Positions 26,167-38,900 of a DNA stretch of 64,000 nt are shown in pieces (the first letter of the stretch is position 1; each line of letters opens with the position of its first letter). The DNA lies in NCBI RefSeq assembly GCF_964340395.1, contig NC_135550.1:14187908-14251907 (forward strand), in the 5' to 3' direction. Origin of the DNA: Glandiceps talaboti. Its lineage: Eukaryota > Hemichordata > Enteropneusta > Spengelidae. The notes beneath the pieces are model-generated. The model did no database searches and had not been told where the DNA came from. It worked only from the letters and a program-made list of their open reading frames with translations. Both the position numbers and the translations under genes were made by a program.

Positions 26167-26233
26167 CGTCAGTGCAGTAAGGTCGTATCTACCTATTCAA
26201 TTGCATAGCAGATACGACCTTACTGCACTGACG
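26167..26233. repeat. Perfect 24-bp hairpin, 19-base loop, in the probable MEN1 3' UTR
   Basis: The arms 26167-26190 and 26210-26233 are exact reverse complements (core CAGTGCAGTAAGGTCGTATC). The hairpin is 257 bp downstream of the menin stop and before a candidate AATAAA on the minus strand (26016-26011). The arm is G+C-richer than its surroundings. Confidence 0.9.
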
Positions 26234-26489
26234 TGATGACAAATATATTGTGATGATGTGTAAGAAGGCATTTTAGCCTATTCCAGCACACGTAGTTAGA
26301 AAACAGACATGTTCTGTTCTTGTGATTTAAAATGACATACATGTTTGATCAGATGATGGCAATACAATCTGACAATCTATATTTCTTTAAAAGTTCAAGG
26401 TTAGATTTGTTTACGTATACAGCACAAGTAACGTCTCAATCATATTCTACACCGTCTAACTCTACTTACCGTCTGCTGGGTAAAATTTT

Positions 26490-28447
26490 TCATTCTCTCC
26501 TCGGCCTTCGACGTTGACTGCTGTAGTCGTAATCAGACGCTGAACTTTTACGCTTTGTAACTGTCACCTGGGATTGTGCCGTCAATTGCAATTGAATAGC
26601 ACTAGTGTTTATCTTGCCACCGGTAGTTAGCAAGTCTTTCAATCCTTTCATTTTGGCACTTGTGAAGGTGATCACCTTAGCGATTATCGGTGGCGGTGGG
26701 GGTAGCTGAGGAGACATAAAGCAGCCATCACTTGAAGGAGCACTGATATTACTGTCATCGTCCTGATTGTCGCCGGGACCATCGCTGCGACTTTGTCGAT
26801 GCAGAACCATTTCTGCCGGACTTTCTGCTTTCATCACAGACTCCATAGTCATTCCTGGGAATGCGCTGCCATTGGACTGGGAGCTCAGGAAGTCATTGAA
26901 GTCTGTTTTAGCATCCCATGTCGTTGAGGTGAATGTTGGAGCTGTACTAGTAGCTAAGTTTTCAAGAAGATACTCAGGAGGCATGACATCATTGCAATCA
27001 GCCGCTAGTGCTGAAATATTAGGATTAGCGCCCTCACTGGCCTCCTCCTGTCCACCCTGACTTTCCGACTTTGTTTCCGTTTTGTCTCCTTTTCCATGCT
27101 CCTTAAGATGCAGCTTGGCATTTTGTGATGATTTCCGTCCAACTGTTGGCCCCTTTGCTTTTTTACCTTGTGTAGTATCTCCGTTGCTGGTTGTTGTTTC
27201 TGATTCTGACTTTTGACCGTTTGCATTATTTTCCTTCTCCTCGGTCTTTGACACGTCTTTATCTTTTTCATCATCGTTTCCATCCTCATCAGTTTTGATA
27301 TCTAACAGTTCACGGATACTGGGTGAAAACTTGGCGATACATGCTATGAAGTGTTTGGCCCAGCCTATGTGCAGTACCGGAGTGGAACTGCCTTCTTCCC
27401 ATTGACATATTCCATCATAAAACTGAAGAAGATATGCAAAGCAGTGTGGGTCGCACAAAATGGAATGTTCGTTTGTCTTGGTCAACGTAGCTGTTTTCAA
27501 CATGTTGGGAATCAACTCATGAGCTATTTCCAGAAACTCCTTATAAATCTCCTCATCCTCTCGACTGTAGTTATATCTGTAAAATACAAGAAGCAGAAAC
27601 TTCAAATGGTAAGAAAAAACTCCCTGTGAATAAACACAGACTTTCTCAGTTCTCTATTAAATCTATATAAAAAGCTAACACTGTACTGATATCATTTGCG
27701 GAATTACCACTCAATTCTAGTATCATTTCCTAAGCTTACACCCAGGAAAGTTGAAAATGAGACACACCCAGGAAAGTTGAAAATGAGAGACACCCAGGAA
27801 AGTTGAATATGAGAGACACCCAGGAAAGTTAAAAATGAGAGTCACCCAGGAAAGTTAAAAATGAGAGTCACCCAGGAAAGTTGAAAATGAGACACACCCA
27901 GGAAAGTTAAGAATGAGAGTCACCCAGGAAAGTTAAAAATGAGAGACACCCAGGAAAGTTAAAAATGAGAGACAGCACTGGATCACTACACAAGTCACAT
28001 AACAATAAATGTGAAATTTTGTTGTTTCTTGGAAATTGCATAAAATTTATGACGTGTAAAAACCTGTGATGACTTTCCAGAACCAAAAGTCCCCCCCCCC
28101 CCCCCCCCAAGTGCCTTTTTATTTCCTGGAGTGGCATTCCCTTTAAATGGAAAATAGGGCCTAAGTTACAGTATTTTTCTTCAAAAGTGTCTGCAAATAA
28201 TGAACACAGTTGAAAGGTGTCGTACAGAATTACCCATTTCAGCAGATAAATGACAAGAAATGACTATACAACAGTCTGGACATATTTAAGATGTAATCTT
28301 TAAATGTATCAACACTTGGTAAAATTAATATGTTTTTCCTTTCATGATTCATAGGTTCATCACATGATTTGTTTGACGTATCTTGAGGCGATACACAATC
28401 AGTTTAGCATTTCACGACATTCAGGATAAAGCCCATTAGCAGATTGC

Positions 28448-28530
<83 letters not shown>

Positions 28531-31500
28531 CGTGTCTGAAATATCTTTGAAAAAGTCAAATATTTAGTCTCTCCTATATATATTTTACAATTTCATAAAA
28601 AAAGAAAAAAAAAAGAATAACAACCAAGAAAAACAAAGAAACAACCAAGGTAACACAGCAGTCTAACCATAATATTAATCTGTACGATACAATTTCTGTC
28701 ATAATAAAAATTCATAGTCAACAAAATACAAGATTTCATTAAACAGTAAGTCTTTCTTATTCAAGTTAGAATGATTGTATGGATGAGGACTGGGTGTTTA
28801 TTTTGGATTTTTAGTTCATAAAACAATTTTTATCATGGCTTCATACTTGGAAAATTAATGTGAAACATCATAGACGAAGTGTGTTAGTTAAACTGTACGT
28901 GCAATCATTGTTATTGGATGTACAGTAACAAACTATTTACACATTTGTTTGGCTTTTTACAATGTATTGAGTTACAAACACAGACTTGGTCTATGTTGTT
29001 TCACATTGATTTTGATTTTTCAAGTATGAAGCCTCTATAAAAGTACTTTATAAATTAAACATTCAAAATAAATACCCAATCCTCATCCATATGGCCATGT
29101 TAAAAAGTCACAACTACATTCCCACATAATTTTTACAATTTGATAACTAACCATACAATTTATTGATCAAAATTTCCCTCTTCAACGAGTCCAAAAATGG
29201 CTTTAATCCCCAATGAAAATAACTCATCTAAAATTTACAGGCAAATTGTCTCAGAAAAACTCTTCTTTTGATAATTTCTGGAACTTTTCTATAATTTAGG
29301 AAACTAATTGTATTGGGTATTTTGTCTTCTAGTCTGTATTTCGTCTGCATAATCCAAATTTACAATTTCTCACATTTCTAAATATAGAAATTCTAGCTAT
29401 AATTATTTTGCGAACAATTGTCACGATCAAACTGACCAGTATCAGTAAACTGCCCGGCTTTGATGTCAAACTGTGATAGAAAGTGCGAATATACTACTAG
29501 TATGTAATTTGTAAACAAATTATGGACATTGAGTGCACAATTCTCTCTTAACTTTTAATTATGTGAGAAATTCTGATCAACAATTTGTAACAGCTAAGTG
29601 AGAAAGTGTGTATTACATTTAACATCAATTTGTAACAGCGATGTGAATACGGCTTGTATTTTTTCAATTTGTTTTCAATTTGTTCTTTCTTTACCTGCTG
29701 ATAACAGAGGCTGCTTCAGCCCACATTTCTAAAGCTGCCTTGTACGACTTCTTTCTGTAGAGATGACCACCAAAGTAAGTATAAGGATAGACATGTTGGT
29801 TATTATAGTGCTTCTTGGCGGCATGAATGGCTTGTTTGAATAATTCAGCAGGCGTAGGATGACTACTTTCATGATCAATTTCTTCCAAGTCGGCTAGATT
29901 TCCAAGTGCCATGGGATACCTATGAAAAATAAATGAGACTCATAAAAACTGAAAAGAAGTAATCGGAGCGGAAACTGTTCTATACTAATAATCTTTTTTG
30001 CCTTTTGGACACTATCCTGTATCAGTTTTCCATGAATGTACATCTGCACATACTTTGCTTGGGTGATTAGTCTACATCAGGGGTAGATAAGAAAAGGGTT
30101 TGAATGTGTCAAGTGAAGATCACAAGCTGTACAAGATGTGAACAGGAAAACATTGTTGGAAAACAAGCATCGGAATGGGATTGCACCAAGTAATCAGGGT
30201 TGAAGTGATATTATGAATTACATCTAGAATAATATTTTTTTGTACATTTATGCTGAGTTTAATTATAATAATTTGATGTTATTCCCAATATCTGTCTTCA
30301 AACCGCCAAGGAAAATACAAGTGACCTAAGGGGCCTTGTCAAGTTGTCATTATGAGTCACAAGGCAAGTGGTGACAACCCTCAGGTCAAAATTATTTTCT
30401 GGCTGAATGAAGAAAAATATTGGGCAATACCATAATTATCCCTCCTCAACCATTATTTATCAAAATTTGGGAAAAAAACTGGTGATTCGAAATGACTGAA
30501 CCCGTATTTTAAGCACTGTAGAACCAGTGATATAGACACAGGTTGTTGTGATGTAAAATGACCAAGGTATACAAATCCATATTTTCTGTTCAAGAGCAAT
30601 AACGTGGCTTGTGCATGGTACAATAGCCATTAAAGAGGTATATTGGAATCTTTTTTTTTGTTTCATGTGAAGAATTATGATTGTACTAAATGAATTTTGT
30701 TTGATATCATCCCTCATCATAAGCATGAGATCTGCAACATAGCAGTTAGGCAACCCGAATAAATTAGTTGATGAGGTCATTGTTTGGTGTACCCTAAAAT
30801 GGCCATTGACATATTTGGATTGTTGAGAAAGTTTACAGGCATGAACTTGTCAATGATATATGCTAATGTAAGTATTTCACATTTTATAAATGGAAATAGT
30901 GTCTTTAAATTGGCCTATGGCCCTGAAAAGTTTGTGGGGAAATTTTGAAGACAATTTGAGGTTCATTTTTTTTACAAATATTTTTAAATTTGTTTTGTGT
31001 GTGTGGGAATTGCACTTCCAGAGTCCAGACATATACACATATAAACACATTTCTATAGAAATCCATTCTGGTTTGAGACTACATGACAGGCCTACGTTGC
31101 TGTGGACCTGTACAGACTTTCTCAATCAGTACAAAAAGGCTATCCTGGCGTCCTCCAGGCCTGGCAAACATAGCACCTGTGTAACCGATTATTCTAGTCA
31201 TTACTCCAGGAGTCATCCAATTTTGTACTCTTCTTGTGAGTGAGACACAGCTGAGGGATACAGCCTACAAATTGAGTCTGTAGAACACTCACCCTGGGTT
31301 TAGATCGGTTACAGAAAAATCCCCATCTTAGGTGGGATTCGAACCCATAATCTCCCAACCACTAATCCTGACCTCTAATTGAGTTTTATCACATAAGCAT
31401 TCCAGTAAATTACAGGAGATTTTATTTCAATTTTTCCATTATATCACAAAGAGGTAAGTTTCTTCAGATAAACTTTAACATATTGCTAGCTACATTCTGT

Positions 31501-34500
31501 ATTTTAATACAAAAATATGTTTTCAAAACATAACACATCTCTACTTTTCATGTACTTTCACTTTGGCAATCTTGAAATGATCATTTACAATGTGCTATAT
31601 TACATATTAAGATCAAAGTCAGGAATAAAGTAAATGGAACAGGGAACATCTCTGTTGATAAATCCTCTTTCTCCCAACTTGTTGTTTTTGCTAAGGTTGG
31701 GGAACGCCTGTAACAGCAAGGGAGAAAGGGATACAAGCTGCAGAGTTTCCCATACAATCTACCATAATTTTGTTTGGGAACTCAGATCAGGTAGATTTTA
31801 CCTGCTTACTGCCCCTAACAAAAACACTGACTTAGTTGTGTACAAACAAATACCTCTAATACGGAGAAAGAAGATTAAAAACTGATTGAGAATAAGCCTT
31901 TGACATTTTCAAGTTCTTAAACTTTGATTACTGGCCTTCAAATTCACATCTATAATGCAAGTGAATTATCCTTTTGGGCAAAACATATCTAAAATCACAT
32001 TAACTATTAACATATCACATTGCTGCACTATTAAATATTCAAATTTAGTTCTTACCTTTCCAGGTGACCAACATCATACAAGACCAACAGCAGTTCCTGA
32101 GAAAATGAATGAAAGAAGCCATTTGTAAAATCTGACAGTGAACTGAAAACATTTCTACTTTTCCTTGGCGTGTTACACCCTCAAGTATCGTAAACCACCT
32201 AAAAGGTAAACTTGTGTATGTGGCTGTACACACTGTATGATGGTACAACCCTTAACACTGAAGTATAGAAAAACACTTTCTGTATTTGTCACTCTCATTT
32301 ATAGCGTTCATATTAAGTGTAAAAGTACAACTTGTAACATGCAAGTAAAGCACTTTCTGTATTTGTCACTCTCATTTAAAGCATTCATATTAAGTGTAAA
32401 AGTACAACTTGTAACATGCAAGTAAAGCACTTTCTGTATTTGTCACTCACTTACAGCATTCATATTGAGTGTTTTTTCTGTATGTACTACAATTGTTTAT
32501 AGCATCCATATCAAGTATAAAAGTATACTGCTTCATTTGCTAATTGACCACTTACATTAGAAAGGCCACATGCTGGGCTTGTAAATAAACCAAATGAAAC
32601 AATATACTTTTACACTTGATATCAATGCTATAAACGAGTGTAGCACATATAGAGAAAGTGCTTTACTTCAGTGTTATTCATTGTATAAACAATTGTGGTA
32701 AATCATGCAAACACTTGACTTGATTGACACAAGTTGTATAAACAGTTTGAACACACATCCAATGTTTTAAAGTATAAACATGACCTAATTAACTTTCAAT
32801 AAATGGGGCTTAAAATAAATGGAATCTTTGATCTACTATTTTTCTTATCTGGTGAAATCATTCATTCATTCATTCATTCATTCACTATCTGAAAATTACA
32901 ATTTTTCCTTGAAATATTAAAAAGGAAATTCTTTGACACATAATGGAAAGACAAACATAGTCATAAAGATTTAAAGCATATTTTGCAAAATATCGACCTC
33001 AGCTATCTCTGTGAAAAAGTTTTGTTTTTTTTAGTAATTTAGCATAAATTTGAAAGTTACACTTGAAATTCTTGTGTTTTGTCCATTTGCTTTCTTTAAA
33101 ATGAAAATATATATTCTGAAAAGTTAGAACAATCTATAATGTACATTAATCAAGGCATATTCAATTCTTATTTTTCTGCCATACATTTAGATATTATTTC
33201 CATAAGTTTTTCTTCATTCAGCCACGGCAAATACGAATGACCTAAGGGGCTCTTCTGAATACGAGTTGCTAGACGAGTAGTTACAACCCTTAGAGGTCAC
33301 AAATATTTTCTGGCTGAATGAAGAAAAATATTGGGGAATAGTATAATTATACCATTGCCAGTAATGTAAAAAAAAAAAATCGAGGCAAGTAATACCAATT
33401 CTGAGCTTTTTGACTTATATTTGGAACACAGCTGAACCAACGACATAGATGCAGGTTGTTATAGAGTATATAGTCCATACTTTTTGTTGAACCTGGTTTG
33501 TGCATTGTATAGTACATCTTGTCTAAATTTTTTGGATATCAGTGACAGCATCATACAAGATTGTTACCTGTTGTAGGGAGCCCAATTCCATACTATCAGT
33601 GGTGGTGTTTATTGATGGATTAATGCCTGAAACCATGGCAGCGACTTCCATCTCACGCGTACAGACCACTGGATGGCCATTAAGATACAACCAGGACTTC
33701 TCAGCTACACCTACACACAAATAAAAAAAACCACTGTATTGTCAGGAGGTTTTCTATTTCATAACATCATCATCGTGTGTGACTCTACTTTGACCTTTTA
33801 TCCAGTTATTTCTGACTAAAATCATTACAAATTCTCACCTCTGTATTCCACCATAGAATGATACACCAATTAACACATAAATGAAACTAAAAAAAGACCA
33901 AAAGAATTCTTTATTCATATTTTGAAAAGTGTGATTTTCAGAGACGGTGGTTTTGAAGATGATGGATAAAGGGTCATTTTTTTTTTTATATATGCAGTAC
34001 GCCCACTTCTTTAAACTATTAGCGTTATCTTCTGCTTTGTTCCTCCAAAGTATCACCAACAACGACAAGATAAGATCAGCTTAATTTGACAAGTAACAGC
34101 ACTAATCTCACGGTATTACAGGAAGAAAGATCAACGTATCTATGTTCATGAAATAAACATCTTAAATCCATTCAATCATGTCATTCAATTTGTATATATG
34201 AATTAATTGTGCATTCAGTTCCTAATAACTGATCTAATTTTCCATATACATAAAATGGTTACTTTATATTATTGAAGTTATTTTTTTTTCAATTTCTTTA
34301 GATTGTCAGAAAAGGAAAGGTCATTTTTTTTTCATGTTTCCCATCCTATGTATGCAAAATGTCAAACTTGTAATTCAAAACAGATTGTCATATAAATTCT
34401 AAACTGTTGAAAATACCAATTTCCTTTGTAACAGTCAGCTAGGCATTTTACTTGTAACATGATACAGACCAATTTGTGGACTACTTAAATTTATCCTCCA

Positions 34501-35858
34501 TGCAAGTAGTGTGTTTATTTGTATCACAGTTGTATGCATCAGAAAATTGAATGCAGTCTGCTACAACTATCATATATCTATGACAGTTGTAATAACACAC
34601 TATACATAATAGCCCTGTCCCCACCTGAATTTATTCAAAGCCAACTCAAACTGAATGGGTTTAGTTAACAGTTTGAAACTACTTTCTGTCCCCACTTGAA
34701 TCAATTCAAAGCCAACTCAAACTGAATGGATTAAGTTAACAGTTTGAAACTACTTTCTGTCCCCACTTGAATCAATTCAAAGCCAACTCAAACTGAATGG
34801 GTTAAGTTAACAGTTTGAAACACTAGTTTCAGTCCCCACTAGAAAACTAAGTAATGGATTTGAATGGATTTACTTTTGCTTTTGCGATGGTTTTGAACCA
34901 ATTTACTCTGAATCAGTTTGAAACCCCTCCTCTCAGGTAGTTTCAAACTGATTCAACTCAACTGGTTCAAACCGGTTGTAGTACATTATGGGGACAGGAG
35001 AACCAGCTTTTTGATTCCATTTTGAACCAATTTTAATTTCCAAATGGGGACAAGGCTACAAAGTGTTTGTGTACTTGTAGGCAGTCATACCAAGATTGAT
35101 GGGTTGTCCACGTTTGTCTTCATTGCCTTTGCCATGCCATGTCACTTCTGCTGTTTCGCTGCCGTTCTCTCCAAATACAACCCATGCATGGTCTTCAGAT
35201 AACGCTAGATGGACATCATGGTATCCTAACACTTGACAAGCTGCCACCACACCAAGGGCTACTCCAAAACAGTCAAGTTTGTTACCTGCAAGCAATTACG
35301 TCAACCTGTTAACACATTTTCATCAAATTGGGTTCTTTATCTGTTGACTGTAAAAGTACCTCATCTGCCATCTTTGTCAATACTATAGCACTTGACTTAC
35401 TTATATTGAATAATACCCAGTAATTATGTAACACTACAAATATGGTCACAGCACACAGTTTTGTCTTGACTTGCATTTGATAGTGGTACCTACTGTAGCT
35501 AATAGCTCACATATTCAAGCAAGAAACAACACAAAACAGGACCAATTGATCAGCATAACATAAAACATTTTCAGATCACTACATTATCTGAAATTTCCCA
35601 CCTTTATTGCTCAGGAAAATGGCAATAAGATACCGGATTGATATGTTGGGGTGCATGAAACTAAATGAAACAGCTCTTGTTCTGAGCTAGTGAAATGTAT
35701 AATTCAGGCAAACAATGCTTTTGACCCAAAACGCACATCTCTGATGCGATCATTTTCATTTGAACATTTCCTATCTACACGTCCTAAGTAATATCCCCAC
35801 CAAATATCAAGGCAATCGGTCTAGCAGTTTTTGACATTAAGTTGTTTACACTGTGTGT

Positions 35859-35930
<72 letters not shown>

Positions 35931-38900
35931 TACATACACACATTTCACCATGGCTATAGCACTACTGAACCACAGTTCAGTTGTGCTAAAAAAAATAAGA
36001 CACGGTAATTAATTACTAGACTATATCAGCATAGGAATTAAACTGAAATATATACATGTATGATCATCCATAAAAAAAAATTGGGGCAACATTATGAAAT
36101 TAAATAATTAATGACAATAAATTGAAGTACAAATGAAAACTTCACTTTACTAAAATGAAATTTGACTCGGTGTGATATAAAATAAATTTGATATTTATTG
36201 ATCACGGCAGACCTCATTGTACTGAATGTATATGTAAACATCCCTGGAAAAATGATGGAAAAACACTGCGGCCTTCAGAACTTGGCACTTTGACAAGTCC
36301 AACCACATAGTGTAAACCGTGTCTTTTATCATATTGGTTTGTCAAGAGGACATTATTAGGCAAAAAAACCCCAAAAACTGTTTGTTTCCGATAACATTAC
36401 TTAAAAAAATACGGAAGGTAGGTCAGGATTTTATTTTATTCTATTTTCCATTTTATTTTTTTTAATTACTTCGACCCCAGACAAGATACTGATTGGTGAC
36501 AATACTTCAGTAACATTTGATGACGTGTAAAAGAAGTAAATGAAGACAATAATGTGTGATTCACAAAAGCAGATGAACACAATATGCAGACTGTGCTGTT
36601 ATAGTCTGAAAAGACATCACTTCTCTCTGGAATGTGGTTTTTTACAAAAAAATAATGAAAGATAATTTGACAAGAAAATCTACAGGGAAATAGAAGGAAA
36701 TTGTCATAATTTCACCTTTTTGCATGTGAAAAATGTTTAGGGCCGGCAGCTTAAACTAGGATCGACAGGGTTATCAGAAACACACTATTTTTTTTATTTG
36801 ACTTTATTATATTACTTTATTATGGGAGGGTGGGAGGGTGAGAACGGGACTTGTCTTATAACAACACTGAAAAACATACATGTGCATAATAAAAGAAAGA
36901 TAAAGGGTGGAATAAGTGACATGCTGTAAACAATATTGATTCACATGATATATAACACAAATCAACTTGTTGAGGACAGCATAGTTTGTGTCTCATAAAA
37001 AACAAGAGTCTAACATTCATAGAATCATACATCAAGTGCAAATTTATACAAGACTTCAAGTTTAATGGAAATACATAATGCTATAGAGTTATAAACTTCA
37101 TACACTTTGAAAATTTTGCACTGCAATATTAATCAAAAAGATATCAATGCAGTGAATTTTGCTTGTCAGTCACCATTCTAAAATCAATTCCTTTGGTTAA
37201 ATATTACAGTATATTCTACTAAACACACTGGGATAGCTATGTTCAATTCTTAGCACACATTTCTCATTTCTTCTCTCAAACCAAAAGTTGTGTTTTTAAA
37301 TGTCAATTTAAGTACTCTTACAGATGTAGCATTTTGGACTGATCACACAACACTTGACACCTGCATTCATTTTATTAGTCAACCAGCCTACAATTTGACG
37401 ACAACGAGAATCGCCTTTGGGTTCTATCATAATTTTACTTTTGCCCAATCTCTCTTTTCCTTCACAGTTGTCTTCACATTCATATTCATAAACGGATTAG
37501 TTTCAAATTTCAATTCAGCCTGTTTGTTATAATATCTTAACAAAGCTCTGTATTAATAAACCATATCTGATCCTGTTGCTCAGCTCAGCTGCATCCATCA
37601 ATAATAAACGAGTATTATACAGAATATGACGACTGATCAATGAGACAGAACATTGATCACAAGACGCTGACTGATCAATCAATCATTTTGTGTATGTGCA
37701 TAACCGTCAGCAGTTTTGTATAAATTCAGTGCATTCAAGTTATAAACAGCCAAAAAAAAACCTGTCAGTATATTTCATTAGTTATATTGAATATTTGCTT
37801 TGACCTATAATACGCCCACACACTGATACAAAACAGACTTCCGTGTACTCTCTCTCAACGCTGGCAACTACTGTACTGAATATAAGTGGACATTGATTCT
37901 CTTGTGGTGATAATATAAATATTACAAGTACACGTCACTTGAAAACTAGCTCTTTCTTCTCAATACTTCTTATATATACCGTAGTATTCAGTACACACAC
38001 CTTTTGAGATATTTTAGTTTGCTGATCACTGACTGTGGTCACAACCTATGCACCACAAAGGAAATGTTACATCGTATTCTGATAACATGCTTTAAAATGT
38101 ATTCTCTACCATCACCATGGCAACCAGGTGATTCAGTACTCCAGTAACTTTCTGACAGAACTTAGTCATAGCGATTTGATCAAGAAGTGCGCTTTGAGAA
38201 GTGAATCACCCCCCACCCCCATTGGCTGTATCGTCCAGTTTCCATGACAACCAGATGAATCAGAGAATGAAGGAGATATCTTTACATCTAGAAGAATATA
38301 TATATATATATAGATTTATATGTATTATGTATGGCTGCCTGTTGTCGTACGAGTGTCACAGCTCAATACATTTTTTGACAGATTCATGACCTAAATGTAT
38401 TTCATTAAAATTTATTCTATGAATTCTGTCTGTCAATTTAAGTATCCTCTTTATTAAAATTGAAAGTTTGGACACATTCCTGATGGAAATAAAAACGGAA
38501 ACATAAACTCTTTGAACACATTCAATTTTGATGAGTTCATTCGATTTTTTCACTACTATTGAGTTCTTTTTTTTTTCAATTCCTTTTCATGATTTGAAGT
38601 CATTTACTCTACAAGGAAAAAACACACACAGGAAAAAAAACCACATGTATATACACACACTACACATACATGCAGCGCTCGAAATAAGGGCAATTTATTT
38701 GTCCCGGACATGTGATTAGAAGTAATGTGGGCAAGTGATTTTAGAAAGTGCTTGTTCCAATGGACATGTAGAAGAATTTCTCATGGTTTTCGATTTTAAA
38801 ACCTCTGTTTGCTCATTCTAATATAAGTGAAATATTCCTGTACCTGCCAGAAACTTTCAAAGTTATATTTTATCATATGAATAGAAGAATACATTCAAAT

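Larger units (their letters stand above)
22634..26489. other. Region downstream of MEN1, no certain gene
   Basis: It contains the probable MEN1 3' UTR with its hairpin (26167-26233), a C homopolymer (24107-24121), and two open minus-strand segments listed separately as possible exons. The rest is AT-rich without recognisable content. Confidence 0.5.

Noticed and set aside
31335-31345. tRNA B box suggesting a tRNA gene
   Set aside because: No intact cloverleaf or acceptor stem surrounds it; it fits a SINE-like repeat better.
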